The notes: generated by a model not told the origin, from the letters alone. A stretch of 64,000 nt of DNA from Streptomyces asiaticus (GCF_018138715.1 NZ_JAGSHX010000006.1:2170001-2234000), one strand, 5' to 3'; positions 35,478-45,173 are shown, numbered from the stretch's first letter. A program made the numbers and translations.

Positions 35478-37007
35478 TCAGCGGCGGCTGCGCGTGCCCC
35501 GGCCGCCGGTGCGGCGTCGGGTGCGCGGCCGCCCTTCCGGGCGGCGCCTGCCACCGGGGGCGCTCGTCCCTGCCGGGCCGCTCCTGCCGCCCGGGGCCGC
35601 CGTCCCGCTCCGCCGCTCCCGCGCCGACTGCCGCTCCATCTGGCCTTCCACCTCCCCCGAGTCCTCCAACCCCTCCGCTTCCTCCGACTCCTCCGCTTCC
35701 GCGCGGGCGACCGACTCGGCAGGCTCAGCCGACTCGGCCGGTCCGGCCGTTTCCACGACCGCTTCGGCCGGGGTTCCGGCCGCCCCCTGCGCTTCGGCGG
35801 CAGCCAAGCCGCCGAGCCGCTCCAGCTCCGCGTGCACCGCGGCGTGTACAGCACGGTCGGCGCGGTCGGCCGGGTCGTAGCGCTCGGAGTCCTCCCGGCG
35901 CAGGCATTGGCGCAGCAGCTTCGGATGGACTCCCTCATTGCACGCCTGGTGCAACAACCTCGCGAAGAGGTAGTCCGGATCGACCCGCAGGGCACGGCCG
36001 AGCGCCACCCGTGCCATGAGCTCATCCCCCGCCGACCAGGCGACCCACCCCGCCAGGGTGAGCGGCGCCGCCGCATGCTCCCCATAGGAGCCGACACAGC
36101 GACGGGCCAGCGCGCGCCACAGCCGCAGCGCCGCGTCGGCGTCCGCTTCCTCCATCCATCCGGCCACCCGATCCCGGGTCCGCCGGTCCTGCAACCCGAT
36201 GATCATCACCGCCGCCTCCTGGTCGTCGAGCAGACCGTCATCGCGGAGATCGGCCGCGCAGACGTCGGCCACCGGCGGCGCGGCCTGGAACGTGTCCAGC
36301 ATCCGGCCCACCAGACCGAGGGTCTGCGCACGCACGGTCGCGGAGCCGGCGCCATCCAGAATCCTCGGCACAAGATCGGCTCCGGCCGCGTCCAGCGCCC
36401 GCTCCTGAATATCGGCCCGAGGCGCCCCGAGCGGGGCGAGCCTGACCTCCATCTCGCTCAGCGAGCCGCGCACCTGGACCCCCGCGTACGTCGCCGCCGC
36501 GGCCATGACCGAGGTGCCGGGCAGAGCGAGCGGAACGCCTTCCGGCGGACAGCAGCGCCGGTCGGGGCAGACATACGACCAGAACCGGCCGCCGGAGATG
36601 CACAGCGCCTCGAACACCGGCACCTCCAACCCGCCGCACGCGATGCGCAGCCGCTGGGCGAGGGGCCGCAGCCGCTCCATCGCCTCCTGCGCGGACTCAC
36701 CCTCGGCCGGCTCCTGGCACAGGAACAGAACGACCCCGTCCGGCCGCACACCACGCCGCTCACTGCCGCTGATCAAGCATTCGGCGAGCTGATCGCAGAC
36801 CTCCGGCCACTCCTCCGGAACTCGGGGAATGCCGAGCCTGAGCCTGCCGCCGAACCGGCCGCGGGTGCCGTGCAGCGCGATCATCACGATGCTGTCGTCC
36901 GGCTGGAAGCCCAGGACATAGGGCAGGGCATCGGCGAGCTCCGCCGGACTGCGGAGAGTGACCTGCTCTTCGCCGGGCAGACCGGCCGCTTCGTTGTGTC
37001 GAGTCAT
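35478..37007 (-). CDS. DUF4192 family protein
   Basis: A 509-residue actinobacterial DUF4192 protein. The conserved domain covers about residues 15-370 and includes LPYVLGFQPDDSIVMIALHG and a Cys pair in CPDRRCCPPEG. The last 120 residues are low complexity, first acidic (ESEEAEGLEDSGEVEG) and then strongly basic (RRRPEGRPRTRRRTGGRGTR). Function is unknown; the basic tail would suit nucleic-acid binding. The ATG at 37007 gives a family-like start, but its ribosome binding site (GAGGG) is distant. It is divergent from the RecQ-like gene across a DnaA-box palindrome. Confidence 0.82.
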   Translation of the reverse strand: MTRHNEAAGLPGEEQVTLRSPAELADALPYVLGFQPDDSIVMIALHGTRGRFGGRLRLGIPRVPEEWPEVCDQLAECLISGSERRGVRPDGVVLFLCQEPAEGESAQEAMERLRPLAQRLRIACGGLEVPVFEALCISGGRFWSYVCPDRRCCPPEGVPLALPGTSVMAAAATYAGVQVRGSLSEMEVRLAPLGAPRADIQERALDAAGADLVPRILDGAGSATVRAQTLGLVGRMLDTFQAAPPVADVCAADLRDDGLLDDQEAAVMIIGLQDRRTRDRVAGWMEEADADAALRLWRALARRCVGSYGEHAAAPLTLAGWVAWSAGDELMARVALGRALRVDPDYLFARLLHQACNEGVHPKLLRQCLRREDSERYDPADRADRAVHAAVHAELERLGGLAAAEAQGAAGTPAEAVVETAGPAESAEPAESVARAEAEESEEAEGLEDSGEVEGQMERQSARERRSGTAAPGGRSGPAGTSAPGGRRRPEGRPRTRRRTGGRGTRSRR

Positions 37008-37044
37008 GGCCCGACGGTCCCTCAGCCCCGACGGTCCCGCCACC

Positions 37045-37068
37045 CCTGTGGATAACGTTATCCACAGG
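37045..37068. promoter_or_regulatory. 24-bp perfect palindrome of two head-to-head DnaA boxes
   Basis: The core TGTGGATAACGTTATCCACA (37047-37066), extended by CC and GG, is a perfect palindrome. Each half is an exact E. coli-type DnaA box (TTATCCACA). It lies midway between the DUF4192 and RecQ-like start codons. DnaA binding is an inference from sequence identity; a dimeric regulator is the alternative. Confidence 0.75.
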
Positions 37069-37118
37069 CTGCCGGGGGCGTTGGCGCGATGTCGGCGGGA
37101 TCGGGTTGCATGGGGGGC

Positions 37119-39284
37119 ATGAGCGACGAAAACCTGCGCCTCTCGGCCGACCGCGTCCTGGCCCGCCTCGTCGGGGACACCACCGGCTCCGCCCGGCTCC
37201 GGGAGGATCAATGGCGGGCGATCGAGGCGCTGGTCGCCGAGCGTCGCCGGGCGCTGGTCGTCCAGCGCACCGGCTGGGGCAAGTCGGCGGTGTATTTCGT
37301 CGCCACCGCGCTGCTGCGCGAGCGCGGCAGCGGTCCCACCGTGATCGTCTCCCCGCTCCTCGCGCTGATGCGCAACCAGGTCGAGGCCGCCGCGCGCGCC
37401 GGTATCCAGGCCCGCACGATCAATTCCGCGAACACCGAGGAGTGGGACACCATCCAGGCGGAGGTGGCCGCGGGTGAGGTGGATGTGCTGCTGGTGAGCC
37501 CGGAGCGGCTCAACAACCCCGACTTCCGCGACCAGGTGCTGCCCCAGCTCGCCGCCGCCACCGGCCTGCTGGTCGTCGACGAGGCACACTGCATCTCCGA
37601 CTGGGGCCATGACTTCCGGCCCGACTACCGCAGGCTGCGCACCATGCTCGCCGATCTTCCCCAGGGCGTGCCCGTGCTCGCCACCACCGCGACCGCGAAC
37701 GCGCGGGTCACCGCCGATGTGGCCGAGCAGCTGGGCACGGGCGAAGGAACCGGGCGGGCGCTGGTGCTGCGCGGCCCGCTGGACCGGGAGAGCCTGCGGC
37801 TGGGCGTGCTGCCGCTGCCGGACGCCGCGCATCGGCTCGCCTGGCTCGCCGACCACCTCGATGAGCTGCCGGGCTCCGGGATCATCTACACCCTCACCGT
37901 GGCCGCTGCCGAGGAGGTGACCGCGTTCCTGCGGCAGCGCGGTCACACCGTCGCCTCCTACACCGGCAAGACGGAGAACGCGGATCGCCAGCAGGCCGAG
38001 GAGGACCTGCTGGCCAACCGGGTCAAGGCGCTGGTCGCCACCTCAGCGCTGGGCATGGGCTTCGACAAGCCGGACCTCGGCTTCGTGGTCCATCTCGGTT
38101 CGCCGTCCTCCCCCATCGCCTACTACCAGCAGGTCGGGCGCGCCGGGCGCGGTGTGGAGCACGCCGAGGTGCTGCTCCTGCCCGGCCGCGAGGACGAGGC
38201 GATCTGGCGGTATTTCGCCTCGCTCGCCTTCCCGCCCGAGGAGCAGGTGCGCCGCACGCTCGACGTGCTCGCGTCGTCGGACCGGCCGGTGTCGCTGCCC
38301 GCGCTCGAGCCCCAGGTCGAGCTGCGGCGGTCGCGTCTGGAGATCATGCTCAAGGTGCTCGACGTGGACGGCGCGGTGCGGCGGGTGCGCGGCGGCTGGA
38401 CCGCCACCGGGCAGCCCTGGGCGTATGACGCGGAGCGGTATGCGTGGGTGGCACGCCAGCGGGAGACCGAGCAGCAGGCCATGCGGGACTACGCCACGAC
38501 GGCCGACTGCCGGATGGAGTTCCTGCGGCGACAGCTGGACGACGAGAAGGCGGCGCCCTGTGGCCGCTGTGACAACTGCGCGGGGGCGCGGTTCACCACC
38601 GAGGTGTCCGCCGCCTCGCTGGACGCGGCGCGCGGTGAGCTGGGGCGGCCCGGTGTCGAGGTGGAGCCGCGCCGTATGTGGCCGACCGGGCTGCCCGCGG
38701 TGGGCGTCGATCTCAAGGGCCGCATTCCGGCGGGTGAGCAGGCCGCTCCGGGCCGGGCCCTGGGCCGTCTGTCCGACATCGGCTGGGGAAACCGGCTGCG
38801 GCCGCTGCTGGCCCCGCAGAGCCCGGACGCCCCGGTGCCCGACGATGTGGCCGGTGCGGTGGTGACGGTGCTCGCCGACTGGGCCAAGGGCCCCGGCGGC
38901 TGGGCCTCGGGCGCGCCGGACGCCCCGGACCGCCCGGTGGGCGTGGTCACCCTCGCCTCCCGCACCCGCCCGCAGTTGATCCAGTCACTCGGCGAACGGA
39001 TCGCCACGGTCGGCCGGTTGCCCCTGCTCGGGAGCGTCGCGTACCACGGCGGCGAGATCGACACCCGGGTGCCGCGCACCAACAGCGCCCAGCGGCTGCG
39101 GGCGCTGCACGGCGCGCTGACCGTGCCGCCCCCGCTGGCGGCGGCCCTCGCCGAGGCGGGTGGACCGGTGCTGCTGGTGGACGATCTGGCGGACACCGGC
39201 TGGACTCTGGCCGTCGCCTCCCGGCTGCTCCGCCGGGCCGGGGCGGCCGGGGTGTTTCCGCTGGTCCTGGCCGTGCAGGGGTAG
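37119..39284 (+). CDS. RecQ-family DNA helicase fused to phosphoribosyltransferase-like domain
   Basis: A 721-residue protein. The RecQ-type helicase core (about 20-370) has [11 protein letters not shown] (motif I), [18 protein letters not shown] (motif II) and QVGRAGRG (motif VI). A Cys cluster (CRMEFLRRQ..., CGRCDNC) matches the RecQ zinc site. No HRDC domain is seen. The C-terminal 200 residues end in [14 protein letters not shown], the PRPP-binding loop of ComF-type phosphoribosyltransferases. This fusion recurs in actinobacteria; its use is unknown. I chose ATG 37119 after GGGGGG; ATG 37110 is possible. The start region lies 50 bases from the DnaA-box palindrome. Confidence 0.9.
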   Translation: MSDENLRLSADRVLARLVGDTTGSARLREDQWRAIEALVAERRRALVVQRTGWGKSAVYFVATALLRERGSGPTVIVSPLLALMRNQVEAAARAGIQARTINSANTEEWDTIQAEVAAGEVDVLLVSPERLNNPDFRDQVLPQLAAATGLLVVDEAHCISDWGHDFRPDYRRLRTMLADLPQGVPVLATTATANARVTADVAEQLGTGEGTGRALVLRGPLDRESLRLGVLPLPDAAHRLAWLADHLDELPGSGIIYTLTVAAAEEVTAFLRQRGHTVASYTGKTENADRQQAEEDLLANRVKALVATSALGMGFDKPDLGFVVHLGSPSSPIAYYQQVGRAGRGVEHAEVLLLPGREDEAIWRYFASLAFPPEEQVRRTLDVLASSDRPVSLPALEPQVELRRSRLEIMLKVLDVDGAVRRVRGGWTATGQPWAYDAERYAWVARQRETEQQAMRDYATTADCRMEFLRRQLDDEKAAPCGRCDNCAGARFTTEVSAASLDAARGELGRPGVEVEPRRMWPTGLPAVGVDLKGRIPAGEQAAPGRALGRLSDIGWGNRLRPLLAPQSPDAPVPDDVAGAVVTVLADWAKGPGGWASGAPDAPDRPVGVVTLASRTRPQLIQSLGERIATVGRLPLLGSVAYHGGEIDTRVPRTNSAQRLRALHGALTVPPPLAAALAEAGGPVLLVDDLADTGWTLAVASRLLRRAGAAGVFPLVLAVQG

Positions 39285-39513
39285 GGACGGCCAGGGCCGC
39301 GGCGAGGCGCGAACCGGCCAGGAATATAGAACGCACATCCACGTAAAACGGTCAGTGGTGCCGACTGTGCATTGCCGCACGCGGGCGCTGCCGCGAGAAT
39401 TGTCAGCAGCTCCCCCGCCCCCGGTCCGGCCGTGGCACCGACGGGGCTGTGTCGTGGCCCGCGCCCGTGCCCGACCCTTCGCACGGACCGTGGGCGCAGA
39501 CGAAGGGAGGACC

Positions 39514-40137
39514 GTGACCTTCGGCTTCGTTCCGCCACCGTCCGCCGATTCCGCTTCCCGAGTCGGCCGGATGCTCCAGCCCGCCGAGTGGGCGGCAGCG
39601 GGAATCCCGTTGCTGCGCAATCCGCGCGAGGTGGTCACCGGACTGCACATCCGCCATCTGCCGACGCCCTCGACCGCCGTCGTCGCGGTCCTCGATCCGG
39701 AGGAACGGCTCACGGCGAGCGCCTCGTTCGTCCGCCGCGGCGCCGCCGCCGTCGACGGCTGGGACTTCCGGAACGCGCTGCTGGCGCAGTTGCGCCGGGT
39801 GATCCCGCACGATCTGCGCCGCCGCACACCGATCCGCACCGCCGTGCTCCTCTACTGCCGCGAGGGCGAGAGCCGGTGGACGGAGGAGGACGGCGCCTGG
39901 ATGTGGGGGCTGCGCGACGCCTGCACCCTGCACGGCCTGCGCTGCGGTGCGTACATCACGCTGACCCACGACGGATGGCGGGTCCTCGGCGAGGGGCGGG
40001 GCGGCCGCCGGCCGCACTCCACTTCGCTGCCGGCCGAGCTGGGCGTGGCCGTCGAGGGCGACGGCGACGCCAAGGCGCTGCCGCGGCCCCACCTCGGAGG
40101 GCGGCGCAAGGCGCTGAGCCACTCCGCCGCCGTCTGA
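39514..40137 (+). CDS. Conserved actinobacterial protein of unknown function
   Basis: A 207-residue protein I do not recognise. It looks soluble, with alternating strands and helices, no signal peptide and no cofactor motif. A central region (LYCREGESRWTEEDGAWMWG) and GLRCGAYITLTHDGWRVLG look like conserved core segments. The C-terminal 50 residues are basic and low in complexity. GTG at 39514 follows AAGGGAGG. It lies 229 bases after the RecQ-like gene in the same direction, so a functional link is possible but unproven. Confidence 0.7.
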   Translation: MTFGFVPPPSADSASRVGRMLQPAEWAAAGIPLLRNPREVVTGLHIRHLPTPSTAVVAVLDPEERLTASASFVRRGAAAVDGWDFRNALLAQLRRVIPHDLRRRTPIRTAVLLYCREGESRWTEEDGAWMWGLRDACTLHGLRCGAYITLTHDGWRVLGEGRGGRRPHSTSLPAELGVAVEGDGDAKALPRPHLGGRRKALSHSAAV

Positions 40138-40237
40138 CCGGTCGCGGGCCGCGCGGCCACCGGCCGTCCGGGCGCCGGACAGCTCCGCCACGTGGGGCAG
40201 AGACTGCCGGACACCGGGCGTTCGGGGACGTGCGGCC

Positions 40238-40897
40238 TCAGGCGCCCGGACCGATGAGGGTGTTGATGCGCTCCGGATCGCCGCAGACGATCAGCAGCGT
40301 CCCGGCCCGGCCCATCGCCTCGGGCAGCGCGCGGGCCACCGCATCGTTCGCACCACCGTTGACGGCGACGACCACGACCGGACGGCCCTTGAGGCGGTCG
40401 GCATCCGCGCCGGCGTAGAAGACATCGTCTCCGGCGTCGTGCTGCGCCCAGTAGGACGCCTCGCCGAAGGACAACTCATGTGCCGCCCACGGATGCTGCT
40501 CCCCGGTGGTCAGCACCAGGATGTCACCAGGGGCTCGGCCGGAATCCAGCAGCAGGTCGACCGCCTCGTCCGCCGCGTCCAGGGCGCCGTCCACCGTGGC
40601 GGGGATCAGCTGGATCTGGGGCGTGGCCTTTGTGGCGGTGGGTGCGGCCTTGGCAGCCGAAGCCGCCGGGGCGGTCGGCACGGGCTTCGTCGCATCGCTC
40701 GTGGTGCGCTGCGACTGGGCCGACGAGGTTCCGGCGGAGCCACGGTTGGGACCGGGGCTTCCTGGCCGCCGCGGTGCGGGCCGGGGGCCGGGACCAGGGA
40801 CAGGACGAGGGGTCGGCGCGGTGCGGCCTGCGGCCGGTGTCGCGCGGGGACCCGGGACACTCTCGTGAATCTGAGGCTCCTCGGGGATGAGAGGCAT
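40238..40897 (-). CDS. Protein with orphan UvrD-type helicase C-terminal domain
   Basis: A 219-residue protein. Residues 1-100 are Pro/Ala/Thr-rich and probably disordered. The last 110 residues (ILVLTTGEQHPWAAHEL, DDVFYAGADADRLKGRPVVVVAVNGG, GTLLIVCGD) resemble the C-terminal RecA-like lobe of UvrD-type helicases, but no Walker A or B motif is present. It is therefore not a helicase itself; a binding or regulatory role is inference. ATG 40897 and 40933 are both possible and neither has a clear ribosome binding site. It follows rnhB on the same strand. Confidence 0.65.
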   Translation of the reverse strand: MPLIPEEPQIHESVPGPRATPAAGRTAPTPRPVPGPGPRPAPRRPGSPGPNRGSAGTSSAQSQRTTSDATKPVPTAPAASAAKAAPTATKATPQIQLIPATVDGALDAADEAVDLLLDSGRAPGDILVLTTGEQHPWAAHELSFGEASYWAQHDAGDDVFYAGADADRLKGRPVVVVAVNGGANDAVARALPEAMGRAGTLLIVCGDPERINTLIGPGA

Positions 40898-40965
40898 GGG
40901 CTGATGTCTATCAAACGTCGGTGCGAGTCGCATCGGCGGGTGGCGGTTTTGACCGCTTGGTCTGC

Positions 40966-41667
40966 TCAGAAGTCGAAGCCGAGTTGGCCTTCGTCCTCCA
41001 GCCCGACCGGTTCGGATGTGCTGCGGAACCGCTTCAGGTGCCGCCAGCGGGGCAGCCCGTCCATATAGGCCCAGGACAGCCGGTGGTGGGGCGTGGGCCC
41101 CAGTTCCCGCAGGGCGGCGCGGTGCGTGGGGGACGGATATCCGGCGTTGTCCCCGAAGCAGAAGTCCGTGTGCTCGGCTCCCAGTTCGGCCATCATCGCA
41201 TCCCGGCGGACCTTGGCGATCACCGAGGCGGCGGCGACGGACACACAGGACTGATCGCCCTTGATGACCGTACGAACCGTCCAGGGACCGCCGAGGTAGT
41301 CGTACTTCCCGTCCAGGATGACCGCGTCCGGCCGGACCGGCAGCGCGTCCAGCGCACGCGTGGCGGCGAGCCGGAGGGCGGCCGTCATCCCCAGGTCGTC
41401 GATCTCCTCGGGAGAGGAGTGACCCAGGGCGTGCGCGGTGACCCACGAGTCCAACTCCAGGGCCAGGGCCGTGCGCTTCTTGGGACTCAGCAGCTTGGAG
41501 TCGGTGAGCCCGGTCGGCGGACGGCGCAGACCGGTGACCGCCGCGCAGACCGTCACCGGACCGGCCCATGCCCCGCGCCCGACTTCGTCGATACCGACGA
41601 CGATCTTGGCTCCCGTCGTGGCTCGGAGCGAGCGCTCGACACTGTGGGTGGGCGGTTCATAGGCCAT
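40966..41667 (-). CDS. rnhB: Ribonuclease HII
   Basis: A 233-residue RNase HII, which nicks 5' of ribonucleotides embedded in DNA. The catalytic residues are visible: Asp-Glu in [14 protein letters not shown] (about residues 25-38), Asp in [11 protein letters not shown], and Asp in the later DAMMAELG segment. Length is normal. The ATG at 41667 has a weak AAGG 12 bases upstream. It is followed by the helicase-like C-domain gene, probably in one transcript. Confidence 0.95.
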   Translation of the reverse strand: MAYEPPTHSVERSLRATTGAKIVVGIDEVGRGAWAGPVTVCAAVTGLRRPPTGLTDSKLLSPKKRTALALELDSWVTAHALGHSSPEEIDDLGMTAALRLAATRALDALPVRPDAVILDGKYDYLGGPWTVRTVIKGDQSCVSVAAASVIAKVRRDAMMAELGAEHTDFCFGDNAGYPSPTHRAALRELGPTPHHRLSWAYMDGLPRWRHLKRFRSTSEPVGLEDEGQLGFDF

Positions 41668-41858
41668 GGCGAGGACAACCTTACGCCGCTCTTACCTGCG
41701 TTCGGAACCCGGTTCCCCAGCAGTGATCATCGACCGCCGCCGGCGGTTGCCACCCTGGTGGATCCGGGGGCCGTTTCCGCCCAACACGACGCGGCGCACG
41801 GCTGGTTCGACGGGTGGGGCAAACCGGACGGCGCACCGCAGCGCGCCCACGCCGAAGG

Positions 41859-42779
41859 TCAGTCGGCGCCCGCGCGCCCCGGCCGCCCATCGCCGGTGCC
41901 CGGGGCCCACTCCGGCAGCGCCTCGGTGCGGTCCAGCCAGTCGGCCGGCGGCGCACCGGCGGCCTCGGACGCGACCACTCCCCCGACGATGGCGCAGGTG
42001 GTGTCCACGTCTCCGCCGGCCGAGGCCGTCCTCCAGAACGCCTCCTCGAAGGAGCCCAGGTGGCGAGCGGCCGCCCACAGGGCGAACGGCACGGTGTCAT
42101 GGGCGCTGGTGCGGCGGCCACAGCCGAGCACCGCGGCGACGGTCCCGGCGTCCGCGTAGTCGAGCATGTCGCGGGCGCGGCGCAGCCCCGCCTGGACGGC
42201 GCTGCGCGGCACCACCTCGACCACCCGGTCCAGCAGTTCCCCGGGCCCGCCATGGCCCGCCGGATCGGCCACCAGTGCCGCGGCCGCGGCCACCGCCATG
42301 GCGCCCGCCACCGCCTCGCGATGCTGATGCGTGGTGCACGCCGAGATCTCCGCCTGATGCGTGGCCTGCTCCACATCGCCCGCGTACCAGGCGCCCAGCG
42401 GGGCGATCCGCATGGCGGCGCCGTTGCCCCACGAGCCCTGCCCCTGGAACAGCCCGGCGGCCAGGTCGCGCCAGTCGCCGCCCTCCCTGATCAGGCGGAG
42501 CATCCGGTTCACGGCGGGGCCGTAGCCCCGGTCGAAATCGTGGTGGTCGGCGAAGGACCGGGCGAGATCGTCCTGGTCGATCCGGCCGTGGGTCACCAGG
42601 GCGGCCAGGATCGAGCAGGCCATCTCGGTGTCGTCAGTCCACTGCCAGGGGGTGGGCGGCAGCGCGCGGCGCTTGAGGTAGGGATAGTTGGCGGGGACGA
42701 AGAACTGGGAGCCGAGGGCGTCGCCCACGGCCAGCCCGCGCAGGCTCCGCAGAGCCCGGTGGAAACGGTCAGCGGTCAT
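41859..42779 (-). CDS. ADP-ribosylglycohydrolase family protein
   Basis: A 306-residue member of the DraG/ARH family, binuclear Mg enzymes that remove ADP-ribose from proteins, nucleic acids or small molecules. Metal-binding elements are present: GLAVGDALGSQF near the start, WTDDTEMA, and SAGGDVDTTCAIVGG near the end. The substrate cannot be told. The ATG at 42779 starts 11 bases after the stop of the histidine phosphatase gene, so the two are very likely co-transcribed. Confidence 0.9.
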   Translation of the reverse strand: MTADRFHRALRSLRGLAVGDALGSQFFVPANYPYLKRRALPPTPWQWTDDTEMACSILAALVTHGRIDQDDLARSFADHHDFDRGYGPAVNRMLRLIREGGDWRDLAAGLFQGQGSWGNGAAMRIAPLGAWYAGDVEQATHQAEISACTTHQHREAVAGAMAVAAAAALVADPAGHGGPGELLDRVVEVVPRSAVQAGLRRARDMLDYADAGTVAAVLGCGRRTSAHDTVPFALWAAARHLGSFEEAFWRTASAGGDVDTTCAIVGGVVASEAAGAPPADWLDRTEALPEWAPGTGDGRPGRAGAD

Positions 42780-42790
42780 CGTTGCGCACT

Positions 42791-43450
42791 CTAACCGGTG
42801 TGGCCGTAGGGCTTGGGGGCGCACCAGCGCTCAAAGGGCCGGTCGAGGTGGTAGCGGCCGTCGGAGCCGAGCAGCAGGGTCCGCATCTCGCCGTTGCCGG
42901 GGTTCGACAGCGACTCGAATTCGGCGACGCTCCAGTGCAGCCACCGCATGCAGAACAGCCGCATGGTCATCCCATGGGTCACCAGCAGGACGTTCGGCGG
43001 GTGTGCCGGGTCCTGGAAACTGCGCCACAGGCTCTCCAGGAAGGCGTCCACCCGGTCGTAGACGTCGGCGCCCGACTCACCCTGAGCGAACCGGTAGAAG
43101 AAGTGCCCGTAGGCATTGCGGTACGCCTTCTGCTTCCGCACGTCCTCGCGGTCCTGCCAGTTCCCCCAGTCCTGCTCCCGCAGCCGCGGCTCCTCCCTGA
43201 CCCGGGTGCGGGAGGGGTCGAGATCGAGCAGCTTCAGGGTCTGATGGGTGCGACGGTACGGCGACACATAGATCGACACGCGCTCGTCGCCGAAGGTGTC
43301 GCGCAGTCGCTCACCCGCCTCCTCCGCCTGCCTGCGCCCGGTCTCGGTCAGTCTCAGAGCATGGTCGGGCACCCTTTCGTACACCGAGTCGTCGACGTTC
43401 CCCTCCGATTCTCCGTGCCGTAGGAGGACGATGCGCCGGGGTCGTGCCAT
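42791..43450 (-). CDS. Histidine phosphatase family protein
   Basis: A 219-residue phosphoglycerate-mutase-fold phosphatase. The phospho-His motif is LLRHGESEGNVD near residue 12. The second His is in LLVTHGMTMRLF, and the acid/base Glu lies in the EQDWGNWQD region. The large, specific insert (RKQKAYRNAYGHFFYRF) matches a distinct actinobacterial/fungal-like subgroup rather than glycolytic mutase. The substrate is unknown. It starts 9 bases after the ABC-F gene stop and so sits in the middle of a three-gene minus-strand operon. Confidence 0.88.
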   Translation of the reverse strand: MARPRRIVLLRHGESEGNVDDSVYERVPDHALRLTETGRRQAEEAGERLRDTFGDERVSIYVSPYRRTHQTLKLLDLDPSRTRVREEPRLREQDWGNWQDREDVRKQKAYRNAYGHFFYRFAQGESGADVYDRVDAFLESLWRSFQDPAHPPNVLLVTHGMTMRLFCMRWLHWSVAEFESLSNPGNGEMRTLLLGSDGRYHLDRPFERWCAPKPYGHTG

Positions 43451-43459
43451 GGCGCCACC

Positions 43460-45106
43460 CTAGATCGAGGCCGTGGCCGGCGCCTCGCCGCCCTCCTCGG
43501 CCATGGGCCGACCTCCTCGTATCTCGCGGCGGCGCCCAGTGAAGCGGCTGCGCAACAGCCGGTCGTGCGAGACCACCACCAGCGCCCCGGTCCACTGGGC
43601 CAGCGCCTCCTCCAGCTCCTCCACCAGGCCGAGGGCGAGATGGTTGGTCGGCTCGTCGAGCAGCAGCAGATCGGCGGGGCGGGCCAGCAACCTGGCGAGC
43701 GCCAGCCGGCGGCGCTGGCCCGCGGAGAGCGACCCCACCGGGACGTGGAGGGCATCCGGGCGGAACAGCCCGTACGACAGCAGCAGGTCGGTCTGCTCCT
43801 CCGGTGTCCCCGGCAGCCCACGGCCGAAGGCCGACAGCAGCCGCTCCCGGGGCCGGGCAACGGGTATCTCCTGGGCGAGATAGCCGATCCTGCCCCGGCG
43901 GGCCACCCGGCCCGCCTCCGGTTTCTCCACCCCGGCCATGACCCGCAGCAACGTGGATTTGCCCGCGCCGTTGGCACCGTGGACGAGCAGTCTCTCTCCG
44001 GCCGCCACCGTGAGCCGGTCGACCGCCAGCCGCTCCCCCACGCGGACATCGTGAAGGTCGACGAGCAGACCGTCCGCCGAGCCCGCGGCGGGGAGTGCCG
44101 AGAACCGCAGCGGCTCCGGCGGGCGCGGCACCGGGTCCTCCTGGAGTCTGCGCAGCCTCTCGCGTGCGTTCCGCACCCTGCTGGAGACCGAGGACTGCAC
44201 ACGTCCCCGGTCCCGGTCGTAGGCCAGCTTGTTGCCGTCCTTCATGCCGCGCCCCGGGGCCACCCGCCGGGCGACGGTGGTGGCGGCCTCGGCGAGCGCG
44301 GCCGTCTCCGCGCACCACTCCTCGTACGCCTGCTCCCAGCGGCGGCGCGTGGCGGTCTGCTCGGCGACGAATCCGCCGTACCCCCCGCCGTACCGGACCA
44401 GGGTGCGCCGGTCGGCGTCCACCTCGACGATCGCGGTCGCCACCCGCTCCAGGAAGACCCGGTCGTGGGAGACGGCGACGACGGTGCCCCGATGCGCCCG
44501 GAGCGCCTCCTCCAGCCAGCCGAGCGCCGCGCCGTCGAGGTGGTTCGTCGGCTCGTCCAGCAGCATCACCTCGGGGGCGGCCGCGATCAGGCAGGCGAGC
44601 CCGAGCCGGGCCTGCTCACCGCCCGACAGACTGCCGAGCCGCCGCTCGTACCCGATGCCGCCGAGCCCCAGGCCGTGCAGGGCCTTCTCCACCCGGGCAT
44701 CCGCCTCATAGCCACCGCGGGCCTCGAACGCGGTGAGCAGATCGCCATAAGCGGCGAGCACATCGGGGGTACCGTCGGCGAGATCCGCCTCCAACTCGCG
44801 CAGCCCGCGCTCCATGGCGCGCACCTCGGCGAGGGCGGTGTCCACCGCGTCACGCACCGTGCGATCCGGCGGCAGCTCGGGCGTCTGGCCGAGGTGGCCG
44901 ACGCCGCCTTCGGCCACTGTCACCACGGCGCCGTCGTCCGGCGACTCGCGCCCGGTCAGCAGCCGCAGCAAGGTGGACTTACCGGCCCCGTTCTCCCCCA
45001 CGACGCCGATCCGCTCCCCGGGCCGCACCGCGAAGGACACGTCGTCGAGCAGCAGCCGGTCACCCCGGGACAGCGTGACGCCTCGCAGCGAGATCTGAGT
45101 GGGCAA
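43460..45106 (-). CDS. ABC-F ATPase (ribosome-protection/translation factor type)
   Basis: A 548-residue protein with two ABC domains and no membrane segment. NBD1 has GENGAGKST, LSGGEQAR and LLDEPTNHLDG; NBD2 has GANGAGKST, LSAGQRRR and LLDEPTNHL. The linker (about 225-330) is basic and helical, fit to reach the ribosomal E-site and peptidyl-transferase centre. ABC-F proteins either relieve ribosome-targeting antibiotics or act as translation factors. TTG at 45106 is chosen because GGAGG lies 7 bases before it; ATG 45136 has no ribosome binding site. A divergent TetR gene and two matching operators imply ligand-induced expression, which favours resistance. Confidence 0.87.
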   Translation of the reverse strand: MPTQISLRGVTLSRGDRLLLDDVSFAVRPGERIGVVGENGAGKSTLLRLLTGRESPDDGAVVTVAEGGVGHLGQTPELPPDRTVRDAVDTALAEVRAMERGLRELEADLADGTPDVLAAYGDLLTAFEARGGYEADARVEKALHGLGLGGIGYERRLGSLSGGEQARLGLACLIAAAPEVMLLDEPTNHLDGAALGWLEEALRAHRGTVVAVSHDRVFLERVATAIVEVDADRRTLVRYGGGYGGFVAEQTATRRRWEQAYEEWCAETAALAEAATTVARRVAPGRGMKDGNKLAYDRDRGRVQSSVSSRVRNARERLRRLQEDPVPRPPEPLRFSALPAAGSADGLLVDLHDVRVGERLAVDRLTVAAGERLLVHGANGAGKSTLLRVMAGVEKPEAGRVARRGRIGYLAQEIPVARPRERLLSAFGRGLPGTPEEQTDLLLSYGLFRPDALHVPVGSLSAGQRRRLALARLLARPADLLLLDEPTNHLALGLVEELEEALAQWTGALVVVSHDRLLRSRFTGRRREIRGGRPMAEEGGEAPATASI

Positions 45107-45153
45107 GGGCGCACCTCCGAGCACGCGAGCGGCCATTCGGACCGCACACTCCA

Positions 45154-45173
45154 AACACAACTGAAGTTGCGTT
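45154..45173. promoter_or_regulatory. TetR operator 1 (ABC-F side)
   Basis: AACACAACTGAAGTTGCGTT is a 20-bp near-palindrome with core CAACT-NN-AGTTG. It lies 48 bases upstream of the ABC-F start and shares 17 of 20 bases with operator 2. Confidence 0.8.
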
